From NCBI RefSeq assembly GCF_004357765.1, contig NZ_SMTE01000014.1, positions 1-64,000 of the forward strand: a DNA stretch of 64,000 nt, in the 5' to 3' direction. How positions within the stretch are numbered: the first letter of the stretch is position 1; each line of letters begins with the position of its first letter. Shown piece by piece: positions 8,969 through 19,891 of this stretch. This DNA is from Pseudomonas putida (GTDB lineage Bacteria > Pseudomonadota > Gammaproteobacteria > Pseudomonadales > Pseudomonadaceae). Below the pieces are notes generated by a model. The model searched no databases, was not told the origin of the DNA, and saw only the letters and a list, made by a program, of their open reading frames with translations. Both the position numbers and the translations under genes were made by a program.

Positions 8969-11900
8969 TCAGCGGATCAGCGGCAGTGCCTCCTCGGTGA
9001 ACTGCACCTCGAACTGATGGGCTGGCATCGGCCGTCCGAACAGGTAGCCCTGGACCTCGTCGCAGCCGTGTTCGCGCAGGAAACCGAGCTGCTCATGGGT
9101 CTCCACCCCCTCGGCGATCACCGCCAGGTTGAGGCTGTGGGCCATGGCGATGATCGCTCTGGCGATCTGCGCATCCTGTTCGCCTTCAGGCAGGCCGTCG
9201 ACGAAGGTGCGGTCGATCTTCAGCACATCGATCGGGAATTGCTTGAGATAGTTGAGCGAAGAATAGCCGGTGCCGAAGTCGTCCACCGCGATGCTCAGGC
9301 CCAGTTTTTTCAGGCTGTCGAGGATCTGCATGGCTTCGTTGACTTCACGCATCAGGATGCTCTCGGTCAGTTCGAGCTCCAGACACGCCGGCGGCAATCC
9401 TGTTTCGTCGAGAATGGTGGCGATCCGCGTGCCCAGTTGGCCGTCGGAGAACTGCCGTGCCGAGATGTTCACCGACACCTTCGGCACCCGCACCTTGGCC
9501 TTGTGCCAGGCCTTGAGCTGGCGGCTGGCTTCGCGCAGCACCCAGTCGCCGACATCCACCACCAGCCCCAACTCTTCGATCACCGGAATGAAGTCACCAG
9601 GCGGCACCAGTCCGCGGGTCGGGTGACGCCAGCGCAGCAAGGCCTCGGCACCGGTCAGGCGCAGGCCGTCACCGCTGAACTGCGGTTGGTAGTAGAGGAT
9701 GAATTCGTTCTGCTCAAGGGCGTGGCGCAGGTCGCTTTCCAATTCCAGTCGTTCCAGCGCGCTGGCGTTCATCTCGGCCTGGTAGAACTGGAAATTGTTC
9801 TTGCCGCGCTCCTTGGCGTGGTACATGGCGGTGTCGGCGTTCTTCATCAGCTGGCTCAGCTCACTGCCGTCCTGCGGGCTGAGGGCGATACCGATGCTGG
9901 CGGTGACGAAGAATTCGCGGTTCTCCAGCACGAACGGCGTCACCAGGCTGCCGAGGATACTCTCGGCCACATGAATGGCACGATTCAGGGCCATCTCGCG
10001 GCTGGCGCGTGGCTGTAGCAGCAGAGTGAATTCGTCACCGCCCATGCGTGCCACGGTATCGTCTTCGTCGACACAGGCCAGCAGGCGCAGGGCCATGTCC
10101 TTGAGCATGCTGTCGCCGGCGGCGTGGCCCAGGGAGTCGTTGATCGGCTTGAAGCGGTCCAGGTCCAGGAACATCAGCACCACCCACGCTTTCTGTCGCT
10201 CGGCGTGTTGCAGCGCGGTGTGCAGGCGGTCCTGGAACAGTGTGCGGTTGGGCAGGTGGGTCAAGGCGTCGTAGTAGGCCAGGCGGTGGATGCGCTGCTC
10301 GCTGGCCTTGCGCTCGCTGATGTCGGTGAAGAAGCACACGTAGCTGGCCAGATCGCCTTCATCGTCGAACACAGCGGTGATACCGACCCAGGCCGGATAG
10401 CGCTCGCCATTGCGGCGCTTGAGCCAGACTTCGCCTTCCCAACTGGTGTGCTCGTGCAACTGCTTGATCACGTAGCGCAGGTGGCCTTCCTGCTGCTCGT
10501 CGACGGTGAGCATCCTGGGCAACTGGTCGAGGACTTCATTGGCCGCATAGCCGCTGACGCGGCTGAATGCCTCGTTGGCCTGGACGATGTAGCCTGCAGG
10601 GTCGGTGATGAGAATGGCCGAGGTCGAGTGCTCGAAGACCGTGGCGGCCATGCGCAGGTCTTTTTCCGCCCGGCGCTGCTGGCTGATGTCGCGGCCGACA
10701 CCGAGCACACCTTCGAAGCGTTCGTGATCGTCCCAGACCAGCACCAGGCGCAGCTCGATGGGAATCTTGCGGCCATCGGCGCGCAGGCAGTCGAACTGGA
10801 ACAACTGCATGGGCATCTGGCCGCGCAGTTGGCCGAGCTGCTCAGGGTTGCCCATGGCCCGGCTGACCCGCTCCATCAAACTGTAGATCCCGGTAAGCTG
10901 GGCCGGGTTGGCAATGATCGACTGCCAGCCATTGGCGAAGATCCAGTCGGCCGGGTAACCCAGCACGGCCTTCACCGAGGGGCTGACATAGTTGAGCTGC
11001 AGCTGGCTGTCTGTGGAGAAGATCACGTCGCTGATGCTTTCGGCCAGCAGGCGGTAGCGCTGCTCGCTGTCGCGCAGCGACTGGCTGGCCTCGATCTGCA
11101 CGGTGACGTCCTTGGCCACGCCGATGATCCGCGTGACCAGGCCGTCGGCGTCACGGGTCAGCACCTGCTCGCGGATCTCGTAACAGCGCCAGTTGCCGTC
11201 GCGGTGGCGGAAGCGCAGTTGGCAGTGCAGCGATTCGTCGTGGGCATTGTCGCGTTGCTGCCGGCGTAGTGCGTGGTACAGGGCGGCATCGTCCGGGTGC
11301 AGCAGCAGCTCCCAGAAGCGGTCACCCATCTGCGACAGCTCGGCGCGGTCGTAGCCCAACGTCTGGCCGAGGTGGCGGTTGGAGAAGATCATCCGCTTGC
11401 TGCAGACATCCTGGACGTAGAGCTGGTCAGGTACGGTGCGGACCACATCCGACCAGAAACTCTCGCGTTCGAGCAGGGACAGCTCAACCTGCTTGCGACT
11501 GGTGATGTCGCTGATGCTCAAGATCACTGCCTGGTAGTCGCGCCGTTGCTGAGGCAGGCGCGCCATCAGCCACAGGTGCAGTTCACCGCCCAGGGGCGCG
11601 GACAGGCGCACCTCCAGCTCCAGCAGCGGGCGCTGTTCGATCAGGGCATCGATCAACTGCATGCCGACGCTGTCGCGGCTATCTGCGCTGCCATCGATCA
11701 GGCGCTGCCAGGCGCCTTCATGGCATTGGACATTGAGCAACTGGCGGGCCACCTGGTTGATTTCGGTGATTTTCAGTTCCTGCAGCAGCGAGCGGCGCAG
11801 GTTCGAATCCAGGGCCAGGCTCTGCTTGAGCGCGGCATGGTTGCGCAGGTGGTAGCGGTCGAGCTGGCCGGGCAGGCTCGACAGGTCGAGCACACACAGA

Positions 11901-12847
11901 GCAACGCCGGTGCCTTCGAAGATGTCCTGATAACGTCGGCGGTCTTCTTGCAGCGCGCGCTGGCGGCGCCGCATGCTCAGTAGTGCCAGGACCGGCAACA
12001 GAGCGCAGACCAGCACCAGCAGGCATTTGCCGATCAGCGGCGGTAGCAGTTTCTGGCGAGCCAGGTCGGCGTCGTACAGGCCACGCAGTTGCCAGGTGCT
12101 GTTCTTGATGAAGGCCAGCATCACGCTTTGCAGCGGTGCCGCGGCGGAAGTACCGTGGCTCTGGCGTTCGAGTACTTCGCCGCTGCGGCTGTTCTCCAGG
12201 ACCCAGAGGGTGTCTCCCGGGCGTTCGAGATGGTCGATCAGCGACTGGTAGTAGGCCGGCGACAAACGCAGCAGCCAGTAACCGCGATCCTGCTCGGGCG
12301 CTTGGCGCAGCAGCAGGTAGAGCGTCTGGTTGTCCGGGGCGTTGCTGAACAGGTAACCGCGCCCCTGGTTGAGCCTCAACAAATCGCCAATCATCTGGCG
12401 GTCCGGAGTGCCGTCCAGGGTATCGCTGACGATTCGCCCGTCATGGTCCAGCCAGGCCACATCCTGCAGGTTCGGTAGTCGTTCGCGCAGCAGCTCCAGC
12501 AGATCGGGAAGGGCTGAAGGCGTCGGTGGCTTGACGTAGGGCTGGACGACATTGATCGCTTGCTGGGCCTTCAATGCCAGGTTCAGGCTCAGATGGTCGG
12601 CCAGTTCGGCGCTTGCCGTCAGGTGCTGCTGGCGCTGTTCGGCCTGGGTGTGACGGAATTGAGCGAACAACTGCCACAGCAGCAATCCCAGCAGAACCAG
12701 GGCCAGCAGGGCCAGCGCAGCCTTCAGGGTGGTGTGCAGCGGAACTGCGCACGCCTGGCGCGACGGTGGCGGCAACGACGGTTGAGTGAGGTCGGTCAAG
12801 CGTTGGTCCTGCGATTGGGCTGGCGATGGCAGGTTGTGGACATGCAC
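8969..12847 (-). CDS. morA: MorA-type membrane diguanylate cyclase/phosphodiesterase with multiple PAS domains
   Basis: A 1292-aa c-di-GMP turnover protein. Two transmembrane segments (about 36-57 and 272-293) bound a periplasmic sensor region. Several PAS/PAC domains follow, then a GGDEF domain with intact GGDEF at 936-940 and an EAL domain with intact EAL at 1068-1070, so both activities are possible. The layout and the glyA neighbour match MorA, which controls flagellar timing, motility and biofilm in Pseudomonas. The longest frame starts with GTG at 12847 without a good ribosome site, so the true start may be a little further in. A PilZ receptor for the same second messenger is encoded 6.5 kb away. 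Confidence 0.9.
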   Translation of the reverse strand: MHVHNLPSPAQSQDQRLTDLTQPSLPPPSRQACAVPLHTTLKAALALLALVLLGLLLWQLFAQFRHTQAEQRQQHLTASAELADHLSLNLALKAQQAINVVQPYVKPPTPSALPDLLELLRERLPNLQDVAWLDHDGRIVSDTLDGTPDRQMIGDLLRLNQGRGYLFSNAPDNQTLYLLLRQAPEQDRGYWLLRLSPAYYQSLIDHLERPGDTLWVLENSRSGEVLERQSHGTSAAAPLQSVMLAFIKNSTWQLRGLYDADLARQKLLPPLIGKCLLVLVCALLPVLALLSMRRRQRALQEDRRRYQDIFEGTGVALCVLDLSSLPGQLDRYHLRNHAALKQSLALDSNLRRSLLQELKITEINQVARQLLNVQCHEGAWQRLIDGSADSRDSVGMQLIDALIEQRPLLELEVRLSAPLGGELHLWLMARLPQQRRDYQAVILSISDITSRKQVELSLLERESFWSDVVRTVPDQLYVQDVCSKRMIFSNRHLGQTLGYDRAELSQMGDRFWELLLHPDDAALYHALRRQQRDNAHDESLHCQLRFRHRDGNWRCYEIREQVLTRDADGLVTRIIGVAKDVTVQIEASQSLRDSEQRYRLLAESISDVIFSTDSQLQLNYVSPSVKAVLGYPADWIFANGWQSIIANPAQLTGIYSLMERVSRAMGNPEQLGQLRGQMPMQLFQFDCLRADGRKIPIELRLVLVWDDHERFEGVLGVGRDISQQRRAEKDLRMAATVFEHSTSAILITDPAGYIVQANEAFSRVSGYAANEVLDQLPRMLTVDEQQEGHLRYVIKQLHEHTSWEGEVWLKRRNGERYPAWVGITAVFDDEGDLASYVCFFTDISERKASEQRIHRLAYYDALTHLPNRTLFQDRLHTALQHAERQKAWVVLMFLDLDRFKPINDSLGHAAGDSMLKDMALRLLACVDEDDTVARMGGDEFTLLLQPRASREMALNRAIHVAESILGSLVTPFVLENREFFVTASIGIALSPQDGSELSQLMKNADTAMYHAKERGKNNFQFYQAEMNASALERLELESDLRHALEQNEFILYYQPQFSGDGLRLTGAEALLRWRHPTRGLVPPGDFIPVIEELGLVVDVGDWVLREASRQLKAWHKAKVRVPKVSVNISARQFSDGQLGTRIATILDETGLPPACLELELTESILMREVNEAMQILDSLKKLGLSIAVDDFGTGYSSLNYLKQFPIDVLKIDRTFVDGLPEGEQDAQIARAIIAMAHSLNLAVIAEGVETHEQLGFLREHGCDEVQGYLFGRPMPAHQFEVQFTEEALPLIR

Positions 12848-13019
12848 GCGGTGTGCCGCTGTCCAGGCGTTCAGGGGGCGCGCACTATAAATGCGAGCGC
12901 CACAAATCAGCTAGCATGCCTAGGATTATGTCAAACTGCCAGCACCGATGTCAGGGGTGTCCACTCGGTCCCGGGGTTCGGCAAGGCCCTGTAACTTGTG
13001 CGAGAATGCCGCCGCTTCA

Positions 13020-13451
13020 ATGACAACGCATCGGAGATGTCTGGTTTTGGTTACCCACTATTCCACCAATGGCCTCGATTCCGCCTGTGGGCGCAGCAGT
13101 CAAACCCTTGTCAGCACTGCCGTGACCGAGGACGTATCGTGCAAATCCTGCCAGCGTTCGCTGCTCAAGCCTGAGTCGGCCGCTGCTGCGAAAGCCAAGT
13201 CGCCATCGCTGGCCGAGTTGCGCAAGAGCGCCAAGGCCGTCGCGCCTGCCGTCGTCCAGGCAGCCCCGGTTGTAGCAGCGCCTGTGCTCGCCGTGAGCAA
13301 GCCCAAGGCTGTCGCTGCACAAACCTCGGTTGCCGAACAGCCCGCCCGCAGTGGTGGTTTCAGCGTGAAGGCCGCCTGGGCCGCGCGGCTGGCCGAGCAG
13401 GGCGACCGTTGCCGGTTGCCGCGGGGCAAGGTAAAGCAGCGTCACGTCTGA
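13020..13451 (+). CDS. Small protein with N-terminal Cys pattern and Ala/Lys/Val-rich tail
   Basis: The product is 143 aa of unknown function. The first 45 residues hold VTHYSTNGLDSACGRS and VSCKSCQRS. This H-x-C-x-C-x2-C pattern resembles a small zinc-binding knuckle. The middle (about 60-110) is low complexity, rich in Ala, Lys, Val and Pro, and the end is basic (RLPRGKVKQRHV). The ATG at 13020 is taken because the conserved-looking part begins there, although the frame stays open further upstream. It lies between divergent morA and ettA. The zinc idea is inference. Confidence 0.6.
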   Translation: MTTHRRCLVLVTHYSTNGLDSACGRSSQTLVSTAVTEDVSCKSCQRSLLKPESAAAAKAKSPSLAELRKSAKAVAPAVVQAAPVVAAPVLAVSKPKAVAAQTSVAEQPARSGGFSVKAAWAARLAEQGDRCRLPRGKVKQRHV

Positions 13452-13658
13452 GCTGCCAGACGATTGTGCGGGTCCACGAGCGGCCCGCACAGTCCAATAC
13501 ACGTCTCCCGCACCCCCACCATCCGACCACCCTGTGCAACGCCGCGCGTTGGCGTAGAATGGTCGTCTTTGTTCAACGACACCCGTCAACACATCACCCG
13601 GCCCGTCAGGCTGGGCGATCGTCGATGTCTTTACCTATCTGAATTAGAGGGCTTGGTT

Positions 13659-15326
13659 TTGGCTCAATACGTCTACACCATGCATCGGCTGAGCAAGGTC
13701 GTGCCGCCGAAGCGTGAGATTCTCAAGAACATTTCCCTGTCGTTCTTCCCTGGCGCCAAAATCGGCGTGCTCGGCCTGAACGGTGCGGGTAAATCGACCC
13801 TGCTGCGGATCATGGCGGGCGTCGACAAGGAGTTCGACGGCGAAGCCCGCCCGATGCCCGACATCAATGTCGGCTATCTGCCTCAGGAGCCGCAGCTGGA
13901 CCCGAGCAAGACCGTCCGTGAAGTGGTCGAGGAAGCGGTCAGCGTGATCAAGGACGCCCAGGCCCGCCTGGACGAGGTCTATGCCGCCTACGCCGAGCCC
14001 GACGCCGATTTCGACAAGTTGGCTGCCGAGCAGGCCAAGCTCGAGGCGATCCTGCAGGCCGCCGACGGCCATAACCTCGAGCGCCAGCTCGACGTCGCCG
14101 CCGACGCCCTGCGCTTGCCGGCTTGGGACGCGAAGATCGAACACCTGTCCGGCGGTGAAAAGCGCCGTGTCGCCCTGTGCCGTCTGCTGCTGTCGGCGCC
14201 CGACATGCTGCTGCTCGACGAACCGACCAACCACCTGGACGCCGACTCGGTAGCCTGGCTGGAGCGCTTCCTGCACGATTTCCCGGGTACCGTGGTAGCC
14301 ATTACCCACGACCGTTACTTCCTCGACAACGTCGCCGGCTGGATCCTCGAACTGGACCGCGGCGCCGGCATCCCGTACGAAGGCAACTACTCCGGCTGGC
14401 TGGAAGCCAAGTCGGAACGTCTGGCCCAGGAATCCAAGCAGCAGAGCGCTCACGAAAAGGCCATGAAGGAAGAGCTGGAATGGGTGCGCAAAGGCGCCAA
14501 GGCCCGCCAGTCCAAGTCCAAGGCCCGTCTGCAGCGCTTCGAGGAAATGCAATCGCAGGAATTCCAGAAGCGCAGTGAAACCAACGAGATCTACATCCCG
14601 GCCGGTCCGCGCCTGGGTGACAAGGTCATCGAATTCAAGAACGTCACCAAAGGCTATGGCGATCGTGTGCTGATCGACAACCTGTCGTTCTCCATGCCCA
14701 AAGGCGCCATCGTCGGTGTGATCGGCGGTAACGGTGCTGGTAAGTCGACGCTCTTCCGCATGCTGATGGGCAAGGAGCAACCCGACTCCGGCAGCATCGA
14801 GATCGGTGAAACCGTGCAGCTGGCCTGCGTCGACCAGAGCCGCGAAGACCTCGACGGTGCCAAGACCGTGTTCCAGCAGATCTCCGACGGTTCCGACCAG
14901 ATCCGCATCGGCAGCTACGAGATTCCTTCGCGGACTTACGTCGGTCGTTTCAACTTCAAAGGTGGCGACCAGCAGAAGTTCGTCAAGGACCTCTCCGGTG
15001 GTGAGCGTGGCCGTCTGCACCTGGCCCTGACCCTGAAGGAGGGCGGTAACGTCCTGCTGCTCGACGAACCGTCCAACGACCTGGACGTCGAAACCCTGCG
15101 TTCGCTGGAAGAAGCCTTGCTGGACTTCCCGGGCGCCGCCATCGTGATTTCCCACGACCGTTGGTTCCTGGACCGCGTGGCTACGCACATCCTGGCGTAC
15201 GAAGACGACTCCAACGTGGTCTTCTTCGAGGGTAACTACACCGAGTACGAGGCTGACCGCAAGAAGCGCCTTGGCGACGCGGCCACCCAGCCGCACCGCG
15301 TACGGCACAAGAAGCTGGCGCAGTAA
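13659..15326 (+). CDS. ettA: Energy-dependent translational throttle protein EttA (ABC-F)
   Basis: This cytoplasmic ABC-F ATPase (555 aa) binds the ribosomal E site and gates entry into elongation according to ATP/ADP ratio. There are two ABC cassettes with Walker A motifs GLNGAGKST (39-47) and GGNGAGKST, two LSGGE signatures, the arm insertion in the first cassette and the charged linker between them. It has no membrane domain. TTG at 13659 is the start ([11 protein letters not shown]), preceded by AGAGGG at 13646-13651. The frame upstream is open but does not resemble the family. A strong terminator follows. Confidence 0.95.
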   Translation: MAQYVYTMHRLSKVVPPKREILKNISLSFFPGAKIGVLGLNGAGKSTLLRIMAGVDKEFDGEARPMPDINVGYLPQEPQLDPSKTVREVVEEAVSVIKDAQARLDEVYAAYAEPDADFDKLAAEQAKLEAILQAADGHNLERQLDVAADALRLPAWDAKIEHLSGGEKRRVALCRLLLSAPDMLLLDEPTNHLDADSVAWLERFLHDFPGTVVAITHDRYFLDNVAGWILELDRGAGIPYEGNYSGWLEAKSERLAQESKQQSAHEKAMKEELEWVRKGAKARQSKSKARLQRFEEMQSQEFQKRSETNEIYIPAGPRLGDKVIEFKNVTKGYGDRVLIDNLSFSMPKGAIVGVIGGNGAGKSTLFRMLMGKEQPDSGSIEIGETVQLACVDQSREDLDGAKTVFQQISDGSDQIRIGSYEIPSRTYVGRFNFKGGDQQKFVKDLSGGERGRLHLALTLKEGGNVLLLDEPSNDLDVETLRSLEEALLDFPGAAIVISHDRWFLDRVATHILAYEDDSNVVFFEGNYTEYEADRKKRLGDAATQPHRVRHKKLAQ

Positions 15327-15347
15327 GCCGGTTTTGGATGCACAGGA

Positions 15348-15374
15348 ATGGGGCCCTTAGAGGCCCCATTTTTG
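15348..15374 (+). terminator. Terminator of ettA
   Basis: ATGGGGCC and GGCCCCAT form a perfect 8-bp stem with a 6-nt loop, followed by TTTTT. Confidence 0.9.
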
Positions 15375-15400
15375 TGCTTTCCCGTAAAGTCGCGGTGGCT

Positions 15401-15424
15401 GCTTCGCGGGCAAGCCCGCGAAGC
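15401..15424. repeat. Single REP palindrome
   Basis: GCTTCGCGGGC and GCCCGCGAAGC are perfect 11-bp arms separated by AA. It lies between ettA and gdhA. Confidence 0.8.
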
Positions 15425-15441
15425 AGGCGGCGCGATGGAAG

Positions 15442-15453
15442 ATTGTATACATT
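15442..15453. promoter_or_regulatory. Near-palindrome ATTGTATACATT upstream of gdhA
   Basis: It matches the palindrome in front of the purine permease at 11 of 12 positions. It lies about 120 bp before the gdhA start, in an AT-rich stretch (15442-15500) that stands out from the GC-rich surroundings and probably holds the promoter. Possible GntR-type operator. Confidence 0.35.
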
Positions 15454-15572
15454 TATATAAAATGCACCAAAAAATTCATTAAAACGACATTATGCCCTGT
15501 TCCAGTGCGATTGCTTCTTGGTACATTCCCGAAAAACCAATAAGTCCAATCCCTCTTGGTGAGATGTCTACC

Positions 15573-16913
15573 ATGATCGAATCCGTCGACCATTTCCTCG
15601 CACGGTTGCAGCAACGCGACCCAGGCCAGCCAGAATTCCACCAGGCTGTGGAGGAGGTGTTGCGCAGCCTCTGGCCATTCCTGGAAGCCAACCCTCGTTA
15701 CCTGCAAGCCGGCATCCTAGAGCGCATGGTCGAACCTGAGCGCGCCGTGCTGTTCCGCGTGTCCTGGGTCGACGACCAAGGCAAGGTCCAGGTCAACCGC
15801 GGCTATCGCATCCAGATGAGCAGCGCCATCGGTCCTTACAAGGGCGGCCTGCGCTTCCACCCCTCGGTGAACCTGAGCGTGCTCAAGTTCCTGGCCTTCG
15901 AACAGGTCTTCAAGAACTCCCTCACCTCCCTGCCTATGGGGGGCGGCAAGGGCGGTTCGGACTTCGATCCGAAGGGCAAGAGCGACGCCGAGGTCATGCG
16001 CTTCTGCCAGGCCTTCATGAGCGAGCTGTACCGCCACATCGGTGCCGACTGCGATGTACCGGCCGGTGACATCGGCGTGGGCGCGCGCGAAATCGGCTTC
16101 ATGTTTGGCCAGTACAAGCGCCTGGCCAACCAGTTCACCTCGGTGCTGACCGGCAAGGGCATGACCTACGGTGGCAGCCTGATCCGCCCAGAAGCCACCG
16201 GCTACGGCTGCGTTTACTTCGCCGAAGAGATGCTCAAGCGCCAGGACAAGCGCATCGACGGACGCCGCGTGGCCATCTCCGGCTCCGGCAACGTGGCCCA
16301 ATATGCTGCACGCAAGGTCATGGACCTGGGCGGCAAGGTCATCTCGCTGTCGGACTCCGAAGGCACGCTCTACGCCGAGGCGGGGCTGACCGATGCTCAA
16401 TGGGATGCGCTCATGGCGTTGAAGAACGTCAAGCGTGGTCGCATCAGCGAGTTGGCCGAGCAGTTCGGTTTGGAGTTCCGCAAGGGTCAGAAACCCTGGA
16501 GCCTGCCGTGCGACATTGCCCTGCCATGCGCCACTCAGAACGAGCTGGACAGCGAGGATGCCCGCACCTTGCTCGGCAACGGCTGCATCTGTGTGGCCGA
16601 AGGCGCCAACATGCCGACTACCTTGGAGGCTGTGGATATGTTCATCGAGGCGGGCATCCTGTATGCCCCGGGCAAGGCATCCAACGCCGGTGGCGTGGCC
16701 GTCTCGGGCCTGGAAATGTCGCAGAACGCCATGCGCTTGCTGTGGACCGCCGGTGAAGTGGACAGCAAGCTGCACAGCATCATGCAGTCGATTCACCACG
16801 CTTGCGTGCACTACGGCGAAGAGGCCGATGGCCGTGTGAACTACGTCAAAGGCGCGAACATCGCCGGCTTCGTCAAGGTCGCCGATGCGATGCTGGCCCA
16901 GGGCGTGGTCTGA
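15573..16913 (+). CDS. gdhA: NADP-specific glutamate dehydrogenase
   Basis: The enzyme (446 aa) makes glutamate from 2-oxoglutarate, ammonium and NADPH. Visible are the glutamate-binding GPYKGGLRFHPSVN (K90), the catalytic-lysine segment PMGGGKGGSDFDPKG (K126) and the Rossmann motif GSGNVAQYAA. The length fits the hexameric small GDH class. Two ATGs are possible, and the one at 15573 has GGTGAG nine bases upstream, while the one at 15564 abuts it with no spacing. The gene is alone between an ettA terminator and a convergent GreA/GreB-like gene. Confidence 0.95.
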   Translation: MIESVDHFLARLQQRDPGQPEFHQAVEEVLRSLWPFLEANPRYLQAGILERMVEPERAVLFRVSWVDDQGKVQVNRGYRIQMSSAIGPYKGGLRFHPSVNLSVLKFLAFEQVFKNSLTSLPMGGGKGGSDFDPKGKSDAEVMRFCQAFMSELYRHIGADCDVPAGDIGVGAREIGFMFGQYKRLANQFTSVLTGKGMTYGGSLIRPEATGYGCVYFAEEMLKRQDKRIDGRRVAISGSGNVAQYAARKVMDLGGKVISLSDSEGTLYAEAGLTDAQWDALMALKNVKRGRISELAEQFGLEFRKGQKPWSLPCDIALPCATQNELDSEDARTLLGNGCICVAEGANMPTTLEAVDMFIEAGILYAPGKASNAGGVAVSGLEMSQNAMRLLWTAGEVDSKLHSIMQSIHHACVHYGEEADGRVNYVKGANIAGFVKVADAMLAQGVV

Positions 16914-16925
16914 GTTCAAGACCAG

Positions 16926-16946
16926 AGGGGCTGCAAAGCAGCCCCT
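16926..16946. terminator. Hairpin between convergent gdhA and the GreA/GreB-like gene
   Basis: AGGGGCTGC and GCAGCCCCT form a perfect 9-bp stem with an AAA loop. The right arm reaches the stop codon of the convergent gene, and there is no T-run, so efficiency is uncertain. Confidence 0.6.
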
Positions 16947-17443
16947 CAGCCTTCTCCTTCGATCTCGAGTATCTCGATCATCTGGTCCCCAGCGGGACGC
17001 CGCCAGAGGACTTCATCCCCAGGCCCTGCGCCTAGCAGCGCCCGTCCCAGAGGCGACCCCCAGTTGATCAGGCCACGCCCGGCATCGGCCTGGTCCTCGC
17101 CTACCAATTGCACCCGATGCTCCTGGTCCTGCTCATCGACGAACCTGACCCAGCTGCCGATCTGTACCTGGCTGTGCGAGGTCGCGGCAGGCACCACCTG
17201 GGCGCTGTGCAGCCGGGTACTGAAATAGCGTAGGTCACGCTCTACATCGGCCAACCGCTGGCGGTCAGCGCGCTCGCCCTGGGCTTGCAGGGCATCGCGT
17301 TGGCTATTGAGTTCGGCCACCCGTTGTTGCAGCTGGCGCAGGCCAGTGGCGGTAACGTAGTTGGTCTGGTCGCTGACACGGCGCTCCACCGGCTGGTCGG
17401 CCTGGGCGGCGGCGTGGTCCTCGTTGACGAATGCTCGGCTCAT
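16946..17443 (-). CDS. GreA/GreB-family elongation-factor-like protein
   Basis: The protein (165 aa) has the two-part Gre layout. An N-terminal coiled-coil (about 35-85, TATGLRQLQQRVAELNSQ onward) is followed by a C-terminal FKBP-like domain with the family end motif INWGSPLGRALLGAGPGDEV. It would act on RNA polymerase through the secondary channel. The acidic residues at the coiled-coil tip are not clearly those of GreA, so cleavage activity is not assured. The ATG at 17443 has AAGGAGG seven bases upstream. It is probably co-directional with, but separate from, the lipoprotein gene behind it. Confidence 0.85.
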   Translation of the reverse strand: MSRAFVNEDHAAAQADQPVERRVSDQTNYVTATGLRQLQQRVAELNSQRDALQAQGERADRQRLADVERDLRYFSTRLHSAQVVPAATSHSQVQIGSWVRFVDEQDQEHRVQLVGEDQADAGRGLINWGSPLGRALLGAGPGDEVLWRRPAGDQMIEILEIEGEG

Positions 17444-17510
17444 GTGGGGCCTCCTTGTGCAGAAGACCACTATGGCAGCTGTGGAGTTGCGGTGGATGTC
17501 CGTGCGCGCC

Positions 17511-17867
17511 CTAGTTGCGCCGATAGGCGCGGGCAGCACTGCGATCCTTTTCCTGTTGCCAGTCGCGGTCGCGCTGGTCCCAGTAGCGTTCGTGGTACTG
17601 ACGCTGCTCTTCGCTGTTCTGCATCGCCTGGCACTGGCGAAACCCATCGTCCCAACCATTTTCGTACTGCCGCTCGGCCAGATAACGGGGCACGTTCTTG
17701 CGAAACGCCCCAGCCATCACCCCGGCGGCCTGGTGTCCGCTGCTGCAGCCGTCCTGGAAACCGTCGGCATAGGCGGGTGGATAGCCTTGTTCGAGCAGTT
17801 GCTCGTGGGTGGATGCACAACCGTACAGCAGCAACGCGACACCTACACCGACCACATACCGCCACAT
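17511..17867 (-). CDS. Small lipoprotein of unknown function
   Basis: The product (118 aa) has a short hydrophobic signal ending in the lipobox LLLYGC, so Cys17 would be lipidated. The mature part has GFQDGCSSGHQAAG and YENGWDDGFRQCQ, two similar Gly-Asp-Gly/Cys motifs, and a highly charged, Gln/Arg-rich C-terminus. The location is the inner or outer membrane; the +2 residue Ala suggests outer membrane. The function is not recognised. Confidence 0.8.
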   Translation of the reverse strand: MWRYVVGVGVALLLYGCASTHEQLLEQGYPPAYADGFQDGCSSGHQAAGVMAGAFRKNVPRYLAERQYENGWDDGFRQCQAMQNSEEQRQYHERYWDQRDRDWQQEKDRSAARAYRRN

Positions 17868-17963
17868 AGCCCAAGACCTCCCGTTGATGCAGGAAGTCTA
17901 GGTGGCTATTTGTCGGGGAGCCGTCAAAACCGTGTCAAAGAGTCGCCTGGTTCACAGATCAGG

Positions 17964-19817
17964 TCAGTAGTGGTACCACTTCAATTCCAGCATCACCTCG
18001 TTCTGCGCACTGGCCAGATGGCTGAACTGACGCGACGCACTCAGGCGCAGGCCGAGGTTCTGGCTGATTTCCCACTGCTGGTTGAGGCTCAGGCTACGCC
18101 GCACCTCACCATTGGTGAAGTAATCGCCCTTGGCCTCCAGGGTCATGTTACCCAGGCCATTGCGCCACAGCAGGCCGCCATTGAACCCAGCCGCCGGGGC
18201 GACGAACTGGGCGAAGTCGTTATGGTGCTCGACCCGCAGCGTGCCCAGGGCGAAGCCCAGCAAGCCATCGGCCAGTTGCCAGGTACCACCTGCGCCGCCA
18301 TTGACGTGGCTGACCAGCACCTCGTCGTCATGCTTGCCGGGGACCCGCTCCAGGCCACCGGCCACTTGCCAGGACCAAGGCTTGAGCAGCGCGTTACGCG
18401 GTGTCAGCGAGCGGATGGTCGCCAGGTCCAGACGCTGTACCTGCCAGTCGTTGCCTTCGTACTGGCGCACTTTGAGCTGAAGAATCTCGATCTGGGCGCC
18501 CAGCGGGAAACCGTAGGCATTGTCGTTGAGGTCGTGGTAAGCCATGCGCAGGCCATATTCGGCATATGCGCGATCCTCTCGGGTACCTGCACCGAGCTGC
18601 CAGGTGCGTGAGTCATGGCCATCCTCGGGCAATCCGGGGCGCTCGATCTCCAGCGGCGGCGGTGGGTTGCGGTTGATCGCCCGAAGCAGCTCGAAACTGC
18701 GCCGGGCCTGCTCCGGGTCACGCTCCTGGCCATTGGCGCGATAGCGCTCCAGGCGGTAGGCGGCATCCTGCACCAGGGCTTGGCGCTCGCGGGGCAAGGA
18801 GGTGAATGCCGGGGCTTGCAGCTTTTCGGTGTCGGCGCTGACCGCCAGCACCTGGCGCTTTTCGGCATGGTCGAGCGGCTCAGCGCGGGCCAGCAGTTCG
18901 CGTTCACGCGAGGGGCGGTAGTTGATGCTCGACACCAAACCGGACTGCTTCACCGCCTTGACCGTGTCGGTGGGGATCGCGGTCAGGGGAAACTGCGAGG
19001 TCAGATCGAGGCTTGGCCGCGCCACCTGCAGCAGCTCCAGCAGCCGGTATGAGCAGTTCTCATCGAAGAAGAAGTAATCGAACTGGATCTGCTTGAGTTC
19101 CCACACATGCTCGACCATGCGCCCGGTCTCTTCCGGCGTGAGGTCCAGCTGGTATTCCCACAGGTCGCGGTTTTCCAGGCTGCGGTATTCGGACAGTTTC
19201 TCCTGGTAGGGCATCAGTGCGAACAGGCCGGGGTAACCACCCATCAGGCCTTTCCAGGCGTAGAGAATGCTGTTGTCGCTGCCTTCGATATAGGCACCGA
19301 AGTTGATGGCGTAGCTCAGCAACGTCGTGTCGTCGCTGCGGGTATTGGATTGGTCGATGCGCAGCAGGGTATGGCCGAACATGGACGATGGGCTGTTCAG
19401 GTAGGCCGCCGGGAAGATCAGCGCAGCGCTGTGCGGGTCGATCGACTGGTACCAGGTCTTGAATTCCTGGCAGTCCGGTTGCGGCAGGTTCTGCAGGTCG
19501 AGCTGTTCACGCAGCCAACGGGTGCGTGCCGGGAAAACGCACTGGGCATGCTTGTCGCCGAGGTTGGCCGGTGCGTACAGCGCTTGCACCGTGGCCCGCA
19601 GCTCATGATCGGGATGGTGGGCGCCATCGGCGGCGAGGAAGAAAGCGTCATCGTCCACATAGCTGCGCCAGCCGCCGAGCTTGGCGGTCTCGTAGTGACC
19701 GAGGGCGATCCAGTAAGGCGTACCGGCCAGTTGCCGAACACGGGCGTCATCCAGCACGGGCGCTGCGTGAAGCGGGGCGCAGAACAGCAGCGCCAGGGAA
19801 GCGAGGCGTTTGAGCAT
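17964..19817 (-). CDS. DUF4105 periplasmic/outer-membrane protein
   Basis: This is a 617-aa envelope protein with a cleavable signal peptide (MLKRLASLALLFCAPLHA, cut near residue 18). The middle carries the DUF4105 core, including SPSSMFGHTLLRID and a buried NCSYRLLELL segment whose His and Cys recall NlpC/P60-like or Lnb-like active sites. The last 200 residues alternate in a way that suggests beta strands, ending in aromatic Tyr-His-Tyr. It is read behind the DUF3015 gene, separated by a terminator-like hairpin. Enzymatic activity is inferred from fold resemblance only. Confidence 0.8.
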   Translation of the reverse strand: MLKRLASLALLFCAPLHAAPVLDDARVRQLAGTPYWIALGHYETAKLGGWRSYVDDDAFFLAADGAHHPDHELRATVQALYAPANLGDKHAQCVFPARTRWLREQLDLQNLPQPDCQEFKTWYQSIDPHSAALIFPAAYLNSPSSMFGHTLLRIDQSNTRSDDTTLLSYAINFGAYIEGSDNSILYAWKGLMGGYPGLFALMPYQEKLSEYRSLENRDLWEYQLDLTPEETGRMVEHVWELKQIQFDYFFFDENCSYRLLELLQVARPSLDLTSQFPLTAIPTDTVKAVKQSGLVSSINYRPSRERELLARAEPLDHAEKRQVLAVSADTEKLQAPAFTSLPRERQALVQDAAYRLERYRANGQERDPEQARRSFELLRAINRNPPPPLEIERPGLPEDGHDSRTWQLGAGTREDRAYAEYGLRMAYHDLNDNAYGFPLGAQIEILQLKVRQYEGNDWQVQRLDLATIRSLTPRNALLKPWSWQVAGGLERVPGKHDDEVLVSHVNGGAGGTWQLADGLLGFALGTLRVEHHNDFAQFVAPAAGFNGGLLWRNGLGNMTLEAKGDYFTNGEVRRSLSLNQQWEISQNLGLRLSASRQFSHLASAQNEVMLELKWYHY

Positions 19818-19858
19818 GGGGGCAACTACTTCTCAACGATGCCGAAAGAAAAGCGAAA

Positions 19859-19880
19859 CCCGCCCCGGTAGCGGGGCGGG
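19859..19880 (-). terminator. Terminator of the DUF3015 gene
   Basis: CCCGCCCCG and CGGGGCGGG form a perfect 9-bp stem with a GTAG loop. On the minus strand it is followed by TTTCGCTTTTC. Confidence 0.75.
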
Positions 19881-19891
19881 AGATGCCGGAC

